A stretch of 64,000 nt of DNA from Eubacteriales bacterium (GCA_030537195.1 JAUNOK010000009.1:23449-87448), one strand, 5' to 3'. Positions 1-8,951 are shown, counted from the first letter of the stretch. The notes: generated by a model from the letters alone, not told the origin. Made by a program: numbers and translations.

Positions 1-498
1 GACAGAGGAAAGAACCCGGTTAAGACGCTTCTTTGGATGATGGAAATGCCAAATGTTATACCTATAGCAGGCAACCATGAACAGATGATGCTTGATTGTA
101 TGTCGGTTCTTGTTAAGGAAGTAAAAGATGAGAATTCCATCAAAGAATTTGCAGAAAAGTTTAGTGATGATATGTTCCAGAAGCTATATGCATGGCAGAG
201 AAATGTCGGGATTGCCACTACTGATGAACTGAGTAAGCTGGATAATGAGACAAGAAGAGATGTACTTGATTATGATGTCAGATATTTTGATGATGTAATA
301 ACTGTCACAGGGCATACACCAACCCTATATATTGAGAGCAATCCAAGACCAGGATATGTGTACAGAAAGAATAATCACATTGATATTGACTGTGGCGCAT
401 ATCTGCCGGGAGGAAGGCTTGCAGCAATATGTCTGGATACAGGTGAAGAATTTTATTCCCGTGGAAATGATGAAGAGTTAGAGTTTGAGGAGAAATAG
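1..498 (+). CDS. Metallophosphatase, 5'-truncated by window edge
   Basis: The reading frame is open from base 1, so this is the C-terminal part (about 165 residues) of a calcineurin-like phosphoesterase related to the bacterial serine/threonine protein phosphatases. The first residues read DRG, the end of the GDxVDRG metal-binding motif, followed about 20 residues later by GNHE, the second metal motif. A later GHT motif (VTGHTPT) supplies another metal ligand, and a DCG motif sits near the end. The first ATG at 37 falls between conserved motifs, so the true start lies upstream of the window. The C terminus is acidic. A hairpin terminator follows directly. The substrate cannot be told from this fragment. 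Confidence 0.85.
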   Translation, partial: DRGKNPVKTLLWMMEMPNVIPIAGNHEQMMLDCMSVLVKEVKDENSIKEFAEKFSDDMFQKLYAWQRNVGIATTDELSKLDNETRRDVLDYDVRYFDDVITVTGHTPTLYIESNPRPGYVYRKNNHIDIDCGAYLPGGRLAAICLDTGEEFYSRGNDEELEFEEK

Positions 499-500
499 AG

Positions 501-528
501 TGGAGGATTCAGAAATCCTCCATTTTTT
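501..528 (+). terminator. Rho-independent terminator after metallophosphatase
   Basis: A 9-bp stem (501-509 with 514-522) is followed by six T residues at 523-528. It separates the phosphatase gene from the ATPase/RloB-like pair. Confidence 0.85.
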
Positions 529-561
529 ATTTGATACAATTTTATTGTTTGTGAAAAAAAG

Positions 562-589
562 TTGCATAAAAAATAAGTAATGGTATAAT
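562..589 (+). promoter_or_regulatory. Sigma-A-type promoter of the ATPase/RloB-like pair
   Basis: A TTGCAT -35 at 562-567 and a perfect TATAAT -10 at 584-589 are spaced by 16 bases. They lie just upstream of the GGAGG ribosome binding site at 610-614, so the pair probably has its own short-leader promoter. Confidence 0.6.
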
Positions 590-622
590 AATATAAAGAG
601 TTGTTTTTTGGAGGAATGTATC

Positions 623-1900
623 ATGATTATTGAAGTAAGGGCAAAAAACTGTTATGCATTTGAGAATGCCATAACATTTTCAATGAAAGCGGATATGAGA
701 AATAAAAAATTCAGTTCAAATGTTCATAAAGAAAATAACTTTAATGTACTTAAGACTGTTGGAATATATGGTCCTAATAATGCTGGTAAAACATGTTTGA
801 TTAAATGTATCAAGTCTATTAAAAATGTATTTTTAAATAAAAAAAGTGGATTAATGTCAAATATTTTTTCAGAGAGTAAAGTATGTGAATTGGGCATAAC
901 ATTTATGTCAGAAGGAAGAAAGTTTTCATATGATTTTAAATATGATGAAGAGAAAGAAGAATATATTTATGAGGTATTTTCGGAGATATTTAAGGATCAA
1001 TATAATAATGAAAAAGAGGTCTGCTGGTTAAAAAAGGATACTATTAATGAAATATACGAGTGTGTAGATGAAGGCGTACAGACTATGATTCCTGTCATAT
1101 CAAAGAATAATTTGTTATGTTATGTTATAGATACAAGTAAGTTTGAATATATTCAAGAAATGAAAAATATTCTGGTTAGATTTGCAGAAAAAATTGATAT
1201 TATTAACATGAATAATATTCCTATGAAGCATACAATTGAGCTCATGAAAAATAAAAATCAGATACAGGAGAAAATTGTTGAATTTATAAAAAATGCTGAT
1301 TTATATATGGATAATTTTGAGTATGTTGATATGGATAAAATTCAAGTCAGAACTGGTGATGATAGTGAAAGACCAGATGAAAAAGTATTAGATATTCCAG
1401 ACCAGATAATGGATCAGATTCGACTGGTATCTACTTATAAGGGTGTTCCTGTTCCAAGTATGATGTTTGATTCAACAGGAACAAAGAAAATTGCGGCTAT
1501 TGCAAGTTATGTTATTGAAGCACTTGAAAATGGCAGGATTCTTGTTGTAGATGAGCTGGATAGCAGTATTCATTTTAAGCTTACAAGAGCTATTGTTGCA
1601 ATGTTTAATAATGAATTAAATACTAATGCACAGATGATATTTACTGTTCACGACATTAATCTTATGGACTGTAAAAGAATGTTCAGAAAAGAACAGATAT
1701 GGTTTGTACATAAAGATGAAGATGGTGTATATGTTTATTCTCTTGCTGATTTTACGGCTCAGCAGGGAGTGAGAGATACAACAGATATAATGGAAAAATA
1801 CAGAAGGGGAGCGTTAGGAGCATTACCAGATCCGGAATTGATTAATTCATTGCTCAGTATTAAAGAAAATATGAAGGGAGATGTTGTTAATGATAAATAA
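623..1900 (+). CDS. AAA ATPase (AAA_15/AAA_21, RloA/AbiLi-like)
   Basis: A 425-residue P-loop ATPase of the OLD/RecF-like group used by many anti-phage systems. The N terminus (IIEVRAKNCYAFEN) is the usual first beta strand. Walker A is GPNNAGKT near residue 55. A late Walker B-like stretch, ILVVDELDSS, lies near residue 310, followed by FTVHD, the H-loop-type motif of ABC-like ATPases. The ATG at 623 is preferred because GGAGG sits 8 bases upstream; the in-frame TTG at 608 overlaps the ribosome binding site. The gene overlaps the next one by 11 bases, so the two are translationally coupled. ATPase plus RloB-like partner is the arrangement of AbiL-type abortive-infection loci. The role in defence is an inference from that pairing. 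Confidence 0.8.
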   Translation: MIIEVRAKNCYAFENAITFSMKADMRNKKFSSNVHKENNFNVLKTVGIYGPNNAGKTCLIKCIKSIKNVFLNKKSGLMSNIFSESKVCELGITFMSEGRKFSYDFKYDEEKEEYIYEVFSEIFKDQYNNEKEVCWLKKDTINEIYECVDEGVQTMIPVISKNNLLCYVIDTSKFEYIQEMKNILVRFAEKIDIINMNNIPMKHTIELMKNKNQIQEKIVEFIKNADLYMDNFEYVDMDKIQVRTGDDSERPDEKVLDIPDQIMDQIRLVSTYKGVPVPSMMFDSTGTKKIAAIASYVIEALENGRILVVDELDSSIHFKLTRAIVAMFNNELNTNAQMIFTVHDINLMDCKRMFRKEQIWFVHKDEDGVYVYSLADFTAQQGVRDTTDIMEKYRRGALGALPDPELINSLLSIKENMKGDVVNDK

Positions 1901-2519
1901 ACTCCCTAAATTAGCGGATAATCACAAAATATGTATTATCTGTGAGGGCAATGAGGAATATGAATATCTTAATCGTCTGATAGAATTGAAAGTATGGAAT
2001 GAACAATACGAAATTAAATTGGTTAATGCCGGAGGTAATGGTAATATTCCGGCACGATATCAGGATCGATATCAAAATGGAACCGATGAGCTAGTATTAG
2101 TATTCTGTGATACGGAAAAGAAACCACATGAACAGTATGAAGATATAAAATGTAAAATAAATGATTTTCATGGAGTGGATAATGCAGCAAATGAAGTAAT
2201 TATGTTTGGAAATCCATGTACAATGCAGATAATATCTAAACATTGGACCGATGAGATTCTCAAATCTCCGGCTAAACCAGTAAATGCTCCATTGATAAAA
2301 ACATATACAGGTGTAGAAAATTACAAGGGAAGAGCAGATCAGATTAAGCAAATAATGAAAAACATTACTACAGAAAATTACAAAAATATGCGTAAGCGAG
2401 TAAATAATATTTCAAAAGATGATTCTGTTACAAGCAGTAGTAATTTTGGACTTTATTTAAAGCTGTTTGAAAGTGAAGACAGCTCTTGGATAAAAGAAAT
2501 TAACGAACGCATAGAATAA
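1890..2519 (+). CDS. RloB-like (TOPRIM-related) partner protein
   Basis: A 209-residue protein with an N-terminal IICEGNEEYEYLNRL motif, the acidic glutamate-containing first motif of RloB/TOPRIM-like nucleases, then VFCDTEK (the second acidic motif) and a FGNPCTMQII stretch resembling the NPCFE motif of RloB. ATG 1890 is chosen over the ATG at 1881 because AAGGGAG ends 9 bases before it. It overlaps the end of the ATPase gene. RloB proteins are effectors of ATPase-paired defence systems such as AbiL. Nuclease activity is inferred from the family and not shown. It could alternatively be a PARIS-like effector, but it is short for that. No terminator is obvious before the next gene. Confidence 0.7.
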   Translation: MINKLPKLADNHKICIICEGNEEYEYLNRLIELKVWNEQYEIKLVNAGGNGNIPARYQDRYQNGTDELVLVFCDTEKKPHEQYEDIKCKINDFHGVDNAANEVIMFGNPCTMQIISKHWTDEILKSPAKPVNAPLIKTYTGVENYKGRADQIKQIMKNITTENYKNMRKRVNNISKDDSVTSSSNFGLYLKLFESEDSSWIKEINERIE

Positions 2520-2564
2520 TTTATTATCAGAAGTGACTTTTAAACATAATAATGGGAGGCACAT

Positions 2565-3641
2565 ATGGCAAAATATCATTTTATTATAATTGGTTCAGGC
2601 TGGAGAGCATTATATTATGTACGCGTAGCAAAGGCTCTGCCGGAAATATTCTGTCTTGACGCAATGTATTGCAGGACACAGGAGAAGGCGGACATGATTG
2701 CCGGTCAGTATCAGATACATACAACTACATCTATAGAAGAATGTGTGGCATATAAACCGGATTTTGCCGTTGTTGCTGTCAAAAAGGATGCCATATGTGA
2801 TGTTTCAATGGAATGGCTTGACCGTGGAATAACTGTTTTATCAGAGACTCCAGCGGCACTTGATACAGATTCGATTAATAAACTGTATTCTTATTACAAA
2901 TGTGGTAAAAAACAGGTGGTTGCTGAACAGTATAGGGAGTATCCTAGTATTAAAGCAGCACTAAAACTTATTAATAAAGGAATTATTGGTGATGTCAGTT
3001 GTGCCAATGTATCACTGGCACACGAATATCACGGAATGAGCCTTATCAGGGCATTTCTTGGAATTAAGCCGGGAGAGAAGTATACAGTTTCAGCTAAGAC
3101 ATACGAATTTCCGACAACACAGACTCTTACAAGATATGATAGATTTACAGATGGAAGGGTTGCAGGTAAGAAAAAATGTGTTGCCACATTTGAATTCGAG
3201 AGCGGTAAAGTGGCATGGTATGATTTTGATTCGGAGCAGTACAGGTCACCAATCAGGAAGAATACGCTTAAAGTTCAGGGTGTTAGAGGTGAGCTGATTG
3301 ACGACTGCGTATATTATCTTGATGAGAATAATGAAGGTCAGGCTGGCAGAATCATAACGGATTCACATGTGATTAATACAGGAAATTCTAATCCTAATTT
3401 TGAGAAAATTCGTGAAATTAAGAAGATTTCATTTAATAATAAGAATATATATGAGCCGGAATTTGGCTTGTGTGGTCTGTCAGAAGATGAAACAGCAATC
3501 GCAGTGATGATGAAGAAGACGGCAGAGTATAGCAGAGGAAATGCGCCTGTACCATACAGCATGGAAGATGCTCTTGCAGATGCATATGCTGCTATTTTGC
3601 TGAAGAGGGCTGTTGAAACCGGAGAAGTGGTGTGCAGTTAA
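2565..3641 (+). CDS. Gfo/Idh/MocA-family protein lacking the catalytic lysine
   Basis: A 358-residue protein with an N-terminal Rossmann fold (IIGSGWRA dinucleotide-binding turn) and the C-terminal alpha/beta domain of this NAD(P)-dependent oxidoreductase family. The usual EKP motif, whose lysine acts in hydride-transfer chemistry, reads SETPAA here, so lysine is replaced by threonine. This suggests a different reaction or a non-catalytic partner. It is followed after 19 bases by a second member of the same family that does keep KP, and the two probably form one operon. GGGAGG precedes the ATG at good spacing. Substrate unknown; thiazolinyl imide reductase-like proteins are a distant alternative. 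Confidence 0.75.
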   Translation: MAKYHFIIIGSGWRALYYVRVAKALPEIFCLDAMYCRTQEKADMIAGQYQIHTTTSIEECVAYKPDFAVVAVKKDAICDVSMEWLDRGITVLSETPAALDTDSINKLYSYYKCGKKQVVAEQYREYPSIKAALKLINKGIIGDVSCANVSLAHEYHGMSLIRAFLGIKPGEKYTVSAKTYEFPTTQTLTRYDRFTDGRVAGKKKCVATFEFESGKVAWYDFDSEQYRSPIRKNTLKVQGVRGELIDDCVYYLDENNEGQAGRIITDSHVINTGNSNPNFEKIREIKKISFNNKNIYEPEFGLCGLSEDETAIAVMMKKTAEYSRGNAPVPYSMEDALADAYAAILLKRAVETGEVVCS

Positions 3642-3660
3642 TTGAAACGGGGTATATGAT

Positions 3661-4803
3661 ATGCAGAATGAATTGTTGAATGTCGCACTTATAGGTGTTG
3701 GAAATGTTGGAAAGAAATATGCGAGAATGATAACAGCAGGAGAAGTTCCACATATGAAATTATCAGCCGTAGTTATCAGAAGAGATGAGCTTATGGAGTG
3801 GGGCGAATCACTTGTCAATACTGATGGTGACAATGCAAGGATATTCAGGAGTGCAGATGATTTATTTGAGGCTGGAGACTCATGTTATGACGCAGTTATT
3901 ATAGCAACTCCTCATAAGACTCATAAAGAACTGGCTTTGAAAGCATTTGCAAAAGGGAAAGCAGTGTTATGTGATAAACCGGCAGCAGCTGATATAGGCG
4001 AAGCGCTTGCAATGCAGAAAGCTGCAAGTGAAAGCGGCAGAATATATGGAATGATATTTCATCAGAGACTTTATCCTAAATACCTCAGGATTAAGCAGAT
4101 GATTGACAGTGGTGAGTTAGGAGACATAAAGCGGGTATGCCTTATTAATTCAAGGTATTTAAGAACCTCGTATTATCATAAATCCGGTTCATGGAGAAGT
4201 AGCTTCGCAGGTGAAGGAGGAGGCGCGCTTATCAATCAGGGACAGCATATTCTTGATATGTACCAATATCTGTTCGGTATGCCGCAGAAGCTTTTTGCTG
4301 CGATTCCATTTGGCAAATATAATGATTTTATAGTGGATGATGAGGCTACTATCGTTATGGAATACGACAATGGAATGACAGGCACATTTATACTATCCAC
4401 AGGCGAAGCCTGCCATGAAGAGAGACTTGAGATTATAGGAACGAAGGCAAGAATTCTGCTTGAGGACGACACGCTCACTATTACAAGGCACAGAGATGTC
4501 TGTGAGTACATTAAGACTGAAGAGGTCAATTCAAGACAGAATATGACATTTACAGAAGAAACTATCCGGTTCGAGAAGACACCTGAACCATATGCAGAGT
4601 TACTTGAAAACTTTGCAAATGCGGTGCTTACAAATGATGAGTCATATCTGACAGTTAGGGGCAGTGAGGGAATCAATTCTCTTATGCTATGCGCAGCAGC
4701 TTATTATTCAGCATGTAAAGGCATAAAAGTGGAACTTCCGCTTGATGCCACAGATTATAAAGAATTGATGGATGAACTGATAAAGAAAGAAGAGGGAGAA
4801 TAG
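3661..4803 (+). CDS. Gfo/Idh/MocA-family oxidoreductase
   Basis: A 380-residue NAD(P)-dependent sugar or inositol-type dehydrogenase. It has a GVGNVG dinucleotide-binding motif near residue 12, the DKP version of the EKP catalytic motif near residue 105, and a substrate-domain GGGALINQGQH stretch whose histidine matches the family's active-site histidine. It lies 19 bases behind a paralogue that lacks the catalytic lysine, so a paired or heteromeric function is possible. The last codons and the TAG stop are part of a 15-bp inverted repeat shared with the convergent gene. Confidence 0.85.
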   Translation: MQNELLNVALIGVGNVGKKYARMITAGEVPHMKLSAVVIRRDELMEWGESLVNTDGDNARIFRSADDLFEAGDSCYDAVIIATPHKTHKELALKAFAKGKAVLCDKPAAADIGEALAMQKAASESGRIYGMIFHQRLYPKYLRIKQMIDSGELGDIKRVCLINSRYLRTSYYHKSGSWRSSFAGEGGGALINQGQHILDMYQYLFGMPQKLFAAIPFGKYNDFIVDDEATIVMEYDNGMTGTFILSTGEACHEERLEIIGTKARILLEDDTLTITRHRDVCEYIKTEEVNSRQNMTFTEETIRFEKTPEPYAELLENFANAVLTNDESYLTVRGSEGINSLMLCAAAYYSACKGIKVELPLDATDYKELMDELIKKEEGE

Positions 4804-4825
4804 ATTCATGCTATTCTTCCTCTTC
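4789..4825. terminator. Bidirectional hairpin spanning two convergent stop codons
   Basis: 15-bp arms at 4789-4803 and 4811-4825 pair with one G-T wobble around a 7-base loop. Each arm ends in the TAG stop of one of the convergent genes, and the arms encode the acidic C termini of both proteins. There is no T tract, so use as a terminator is likely but not proven. Confidence 0.55.
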
Positions 4826-5107
4826 GTCGTTGTTAAAGCCGTGGAGCAGGAAATCGTTCCATCTGGCATTAGTTTCTTCAAGCTCTTTTTTCTGCATGAT
4901 ACGGTTTCTGTCGCTTAGAATGGAAATCATCTCATCAGCTATTTCCTCAACAGGCGGGTGGTCGTAATGATAGAGATAACCAATCATGCGGCTTGCAGTG
5001 AAATCAGTATTGAGATTCTTGGTGACAATATCACAGAAATTTTCCTCATAACCTCTTTGCAGCATTAATTCATATAATTGCTTGCTTAAATCCGATTTGG
5101 GTTTCAT
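4811..5107 (-). CDS. Small conserved protein of unknown function
   Basis: A 98-residue, helical, charged cytosolic protein with no signal or membrane segment. I do not recognise a named domain. The sequence is coherent, with a good AAGGAG site upstream of the ATG on the minus strand. A TATAAT box lies at about 5148-5153 (reverse complement). It ends in a run of acidic residues (NNDEEEE). The gene is convergent with the oxidoreductase pair and divergent from the ECF gene. Confidence 0.65.
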   Translation of the reverse strand: MKPKSDLSKQLYELMLQRGYEENFCDIVTKNLNTDFTASRMIGYLYHYDHPPVEEIADEMISILSDRNRIMQKKELEETNARWNDFLLHGFNNDEEEE

Positions 5108-5248
5108 AAAATGTGACTCCTTGTATGTGGTGTATAATATGTTTGTATATTATAGTATGGTTTGTAGCTTGTAATTGTCTGCCTATTATACCATAAATGT
5201 CTGAAAAATATAATAGCCGTAATCTGACCATATAAATTTAACTCAAAA

Positions 5249-5267
5249 TGACAATGTACACATGTCA
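5249..5267. promoter_or_regulatory. Dyad upstream of ECF S-component gene, possible operator
   Basis: TGACA at 5249-5253 and TGTCA at 5263-5267 form an inverted repeat around a 9-base core containing the palindrome TGTACA. It lies 57 bases upstream of the ECF start. No known riboswitch fold was recognised in this leader, so a repressor site is the simplest reading. Confidence 0.35.
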
Positions 5268-5323
5268 CTTTATCTGCTATTCTTATGTGCAACCGAGATA
5301 TGTTGATATGGGAGGCAGATAAA

Positions 5324-5887
5324 ATGGAAGCACAACAGACAGTACAGCAAGGTATTAAGAAGGAAGGATTTCATATCACTGTAACACAGATGTGTATAAC
5401 AGCGGTATTTATGGCACTCACATGTGTTGCAACAATGGTGGTACAGATCCCTATTCCTTTGGGATATGCTCATTTGGGAGACAGCGTAATACTTATATGT
5501 GCATTTTTCTTCGGACCAGTTGTTGGTGCACTTGCAGGAGGAATTGGTTCTGCGATGGCAGATATATTAACAGGATTTGCAGTATGGGCAGTTCCAACAC
5601 TTATAATAAAGACAATCATGCCAATAATAGCATGTGCGATATTTGGCAATATGAAGAGTAAGCTTGACAGATGTAAGGTTATTTCAGTAAAGGGAATTGT
5701 CGGTGCAGTAGTTACATTACTTTTCATGACATTAGGATATGTTATATTTGGTGCAATAATAGCAGGCAGTTTTGCTGCAGGATTAGCTTCAGCACCAGGA
5801 CTTCTTCTTAAGTCAGTAGTTAATATGGTTGTATATCTTTTTGTGGCAACAGGAATGTCTAAGATTCTTGGCAGAAATAATAATTGA
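5324..5887 (+). CDS. ECF transporter S component
   Basis: A 187-residue integral membrane protein with about five to six hydrophobic segments, of the ECF-type vitamin transporter substrate-binding group (riboflavin/pyrimidine-like S components). The IPIPLGYAHLGDS stretch, followed by FFFGPVVGALAGGIGSAMADILTG, is typical of that group. It confers substrate specificity on a shared EcfAA'T energising module, which is not encoded here. ATG 5324 is chosen because GGGAGG lies 8 bases upstream; a longer frame to 5285 has no such site. Substrate unknown; thiamine precursor, pyridoxine or riboflavin are all possible. Confidence 0.8.
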   Translation: MEAQQTVQQGIKKEGFHITVTQMCITAVFMALTCVATMVVQIPIPLGYAHLGDSVILICAFFFGPVVGALAGGIGSAMADILTGFAVWAVPTLIIKTIMPIIACAIFGNMKSKLDRCKVISVKGIVGAVVTLLFMTLGYVIFGAIIAGSFAAGLASAPGLLLKSVVNMVVYLFVATGMSKILGRNNN

Positions 5888-5921
5888 TTACAAGTAGAGG
5901 GGAATAGATATATAGTCTATA

Positions 5922-5950
5922 GGGTGATGCTTTCGGGCATCACCCTTTTT
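5922..5950 (+). terminator. Terminator of ECF gene, overlapping the MATE stop codon
   Basis: A 9-bp perfect stem (5922-5930 with 5937-5945) and TTTCGG loop are followed by five T residues. The downstream arm contains the stop codon of the convergent MATE gene. Confidence 0.85.
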
Positions 5951-7328
5951 CGAGTTTTTTCAGTTCTTTCAATTCTCTTATAGTGAAATATCCGCACACA
6001 ATAGCGGCGGCAGCGTCAGCTATAGGGCCAGCATACATTACACCGTCAATTCCCATGAAAATAGGAAATATAATGATCAGTGGCAGAAGAAAAAGAATCT
6101 GCCTTGTAAGTGACATAAATACACCAAGCTGTGATTTGCCGATTGAATTGAAGAAATTCGAGGTCACAGGCTGGATTCCGTTAACGATTGTCAGGAACAT
6201 ATATATCCTGAAATATCTTTCAGAAAACTTAAAGTACAGGTCGCTTCCGTTACCGAATATGCTGATAATCTGTCTTGGGAATATCTGGAAGCATGCAAAT
6301 GCAACTAAAGACAGAGCAGAAGCTGCACCAAGCGCAAGAAGATAAGTCTTTCTTACACGGGTGTACTTTTTTGCACCATAGTTAAAACCTATAACAGGCT
6401 GGGTTCCCTGGGATATTCCGATAACAAATGACATGAAAATCATATTAACTTTAGTTATAATTCCGGCGCAGGCGAGTGGGATATCACCGCCGTATATTGA
6501 CTGCGCTCCGTAATGTGACAGAGTATTGTTCATAACAATCTGTACAATAGTCATTGCAATCTGGTTAAAGCATGCGCTTGCTCCAAGAATAAATATTTTC
6601 TTGCAATGGTCAAATGATACGACAAAGCTTTCTCTGCCAAGTTTAATCGTCTTAAAATGAAACATATAGCGCAGGCTGATTGAAAATGAAATTATCTGGC
6701 CTGTAATTGTTGCAAGAGCGGCACCTGTCATTCCCATGTTGAAAACAAAGATAAACAACGGGTCAAGAATAGTGTTCACAATAGCGCCGACAAGCATTGA
6801 AGTCATTGAATAGCGTGGGCTTCCATCTGCAAGAATAAGCTTGCTCATTCCAGTGTTAGCAATTAAGAAAGGAAAGCCAAATGCAGTGATTCTTGTATAC
6901 GCCTTTGCATATGGAAGAACATCTTTAGTTGCACCAAAGAATTTAAGCATAGGTGTTAAGAATATTGTAGTTACAAGAAACAGAAATATTCCAAATACTG
7001 CCATAAGTACAATGCCGTTGCCGGCATATTTTTCAGATTCGTGTTTTTCACCAGCACCAAGGTGCAGAGAGAAATTAGTTGCACTTCCGATACCAAGAAG
7101 AAGCGAGATTGCCGTACATGTTGTTGACAGTGGAAATGCGATGTTAGTAGCAGCATTTCCAAGCATGCCGATTCCCTGACCGATAAATATCTGGTCGACA
7201 ATATTATAAAGAGCTGTCACAAGCATTGAGATTATGCATGGAATAGCAAATCCGACAAGCAGAGTTGATTCTTTCTTATATCCGAGTGGATTATCTTTCG
7301 TATTCATAGTCGCTGACTGATTATTCAT
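5940..7328 (-). CDS. MATE-family efflux transporter
   Basis: A 462-residue polytopic membrane protein with about 12 transmembrane helices in two homologous halves. The NIVDQIFIGQGIG segment after the first helix, and the GISQGTQPVIGFNYGA segment that opens the second half, are hallmarks of the MATE (MOP superfamily) drug/Na+ antiporters. The ATG at 7328 is preferred, with AAGAGG upstream; a TTG seven codons earlier is possible. It is divergent from the O-acetylhomoserine sulfhydrylase gene. Substrate unknown. A second MATE gene lies at 14.4 kb. Confidence 0.9.
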   Translation of the reverse strand: MNNQSATMNTKDNPLGYKKESTLLVGFAIPCIISMLVTALYNIVDQIFIGQGIGMLGNAATNIAFPLSTTCTAISLLLGIGSATNFSLHLGAGEKHESEKYAGNGIVLMAVFGIFLFLVTTIFLTPMLKFFGATKDVLPYAKAYTRITAFGFPFLIANTGMSKLILADGSPRYSMTSMLVGAIVNTILDPLFIFVFNMGMTGAALATITGQIISFSISLRYMFHFKTIKLGRESFVVSFDHCKKIFILGASACFNQIAMTIVQIVMNNTLSHYGAQSIYGGDIPLACAGIITKVNMIFMSFVIGISQGTQPVIGFNYGAKKYTRVRKTYLLALGAASALSLVAFACFQIFPRQIISIFGNGSDLYFKFSERYFRIYMFLTIVNGIQPVTSNFFNSIGKSQLGVFMSLTRQILFLLPLIIIFPIFMGIDGVMYAGPIADAAAAIVCGYFTIRELKELKKLEKG

Positions 7329-7431
7329 AATAAACCTCTTATATAACAATTAAGTATAAATTTTTAAAATGATGCATCTGATATCATAACATATTATGTT
7401 AATAAATGTGCAGGGTGAATTTTAAATTGTG

Positions 7432-7461
7432 CTGTTATATGTTTCGCATCTGTGATATAAT
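7432..7461 (+). promoter_or_regulatory. Promoter of O-acetylhomoserine sulfhydrylase gene
   Basis: A perfect TATAAT -10 lies at 7456-7461 with a weak CTGTTA -35 at 7432-7437, 18 bases apart. The leader is too short for a SAM riboswitch. Confidence 0.45.
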
Positions 7462-7497
7462 TCATGTCGATGTAAACATATAAAGCCGGAGGGAAAT

Positions 7498-8781
7498 ATG
7501 GATAATTATACTATTAACACAAAATGTGTTCAGGCAGGCTATACCCCTGGAAATGGTGAGCCAAGACAGATTCCTATAATCCAGTCTACTACATTTAAGT
7601 ATGATACAAGTGAGGATATGGGAAAACTTTTTGATCTTGAAGCAAGTGGATATTTTTATTCAAGACTTCAGAATCCAACTAACGATTATGTGGCAGCCAA
7701 GATTGCAGCCCTTGAGGGAGGAAGCGCAGCAATGCTTACTTCATCAGGACAGGCAGCTAATTTCTTCGCATTATTTAACATTTGCGAAGCTGGAAGCCAT
7801 ATTGTAGCGTCATCTTCTATATATGGAGGAACGTTTAACCTTATTGATGTTACTCTGAAGAAGATGGGAATTGAAGCAACATTTGTTGACCCTGACTGCA
7901 CAGAAGAAGAACTTAATGCAGCATTTAAGGACAACACAAGAGCAGTATTTGGTGAGACAATTGCCAATCCTGCGCTTACAGTATTAGATATTGAGAAATT
8001 TGCAAATGCAGCACATGCTCATGGTGTACCTCTTATTGTAGATAATACATTTCCAACACCTGTTAATTGCAGACCATTTGAATGGGGAGCAGATATCGTA
8101 ACACATTCAACAACTAAATATATGGATGGACATGGAGCAGCTCTTGGCGGTGCTATCGTAGACAGTGGAAAGTTTGACTGGATGGCACATGCTGACAAGT
8201 TCCCTGGACTCTGCACACCTGATGAATCATATCATGGAATTACATATGCCGAGAAGTTCGGTAAAGAAGGTGCGTTTATAACAAAATGTGTTTCACAGCT
8301 TATGAGAGACTTAGGCTGCATGCAGTCACCACAGAGTGCATTTGTCTTAAATCTTGGCCTTGAATCACTTCATGTGCGTATGCCAAGACATGTGGAGAAT
8401 GGACAGGCTGTTGCTGAATTTCTTGAGAAGCAGGACAAGGTTGAATTCGTTAATTATCCGGGACTTCCTTCTAACAAGTATTATGAGACTGCCAAGAAGT
8501 ACCTGCCTCATGGTGGTTGCGGAGTAGTTTCATTCGAGTTAAAGGGCGGAAGAGAGGCTGCTGAGAAATTCATGAAGAACTTAAAGCTTGCAGCTATCGA
8601 AACTCATGTTGCAGATGCGAGAACATGCTGCCTTAACCCTGCAACATCTACACACAGACAGATGAATGATGAGCAGCTTGCTGCAGCAGGAATTCCAGCA
8701 GGACTTATCCGTATTTCATGCGGTCTTGAGGATAAGAAGGACCTGATTGCGGATATTGCACAGGCTTTGGAAGCTATCTGA
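7498..8781 (+). CDS. metY: O-acetylhomoserine sulfhydrylase / aminocarboxypropyltransferase
   Basis: A 427-residue PLP enzyme of the Cys/Met metabolism family. It converts O-acetylhomoserine plus sulfide (or methanethiol) to homocysteine or methionine in the cytosol. The PLP lysine is in [11 protein letters not shown] near residue 207; YSRLQNPT and [10 protein letters not shown] are cofactor-binding segments; the C-terminal RISCGLED motif is typical. Length is normal for the family. It is a single gene with its own promoter and a strong following hairpin. Alternatives within the family, such as cystathionine gamma-synthase, are usually shorter, about 380 residues. Confidence 0.92.
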   Translation: MDNYTINTKCVQAGYTPGNGEPRQIPIIQSTTFKYDTSEDMGKLFDLEASGYFYSRLQNPTNDYVAAKIAALEGGSAAMLTSSGQAANFFALFNICEAGSHIVASSSIYGGTFNLIDVTLKKMGIEATFVDPDCTEEELNAAFKDNTRAVFGETIANPALTVLDIEKFANAAHAHGVPLIVDNTFPTPVNCRPFEWGADIVTHSTTKYMDGHGAALGGAIVDSGKFDWMAHADKFPGLCTPDESYHGITYAEKFGKEGAFITKCVSQLMRDLGCMQSPQSAFVLNLGLESLHVRMPRHVENGQAVAEFLEKQDKVEFVNYPGLPSNKYYETAKKYLPHGGCGVVSFELKGGREAAEKFMKNLKLAAIETHVADARTCCLNPATSTHRQMNDEQLAAAGIPAGLIRISCGLEDKKDLIADIAQALEAI

Positions 8782-8814
8782 TTCTAATACAGAATTAAAA
8801 TGTTTTATATGAAT

Positions 8815-8870
8815 AAAGTCGTTAAAATGATGAGAAATTTATGAATAAAAGTCATCATTTTAACGACTTT
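8815..8870 (+). terminator. 19-bp perfect inverted repeat after metY
   Basis: Perfect 19-bp arms at 8815-8833 and 8852-8870 flank an 18-base loop, followed by a partial T tract. Terminator function is the simplest reading, but the arms are unusually long and the repeat directly abuts the promoter of the HipB/HipA-like operon. Confidence 0.65.
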
Positions 8871-8873
8871 TTG

Positions 8874-8902
8874 TTTACAATAAAATGTGTACATGGTACA
8901 CT
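8874..8902 (+). promoter_or_regulatory. Promoter with embedded palindromic operator of HipB/HipA-like operon
   Basis: A TTTACA -35 (8874-8879) and TACACT -10 (8897-8902) have 17-base spacing. A perfect inverted repeat GTGTAC-3-GTACAC at 8887-8901 fills the spacer and overlaps the -10. This placement is what an autorepressing HTH antitoxin would need. Confidence 0.6.
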
Positions 8903-8951
8903 CGGATTATGAAAGGTTATTATTTATCATGGACTGAAAGGAAGTGACACA

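Noticed and set aside
7350..7497. SAM (S-box) riboswitch ahead of metY
   Set aside because: The leader is too short and lacks the conserved S-box segments; only promoter elements were found.
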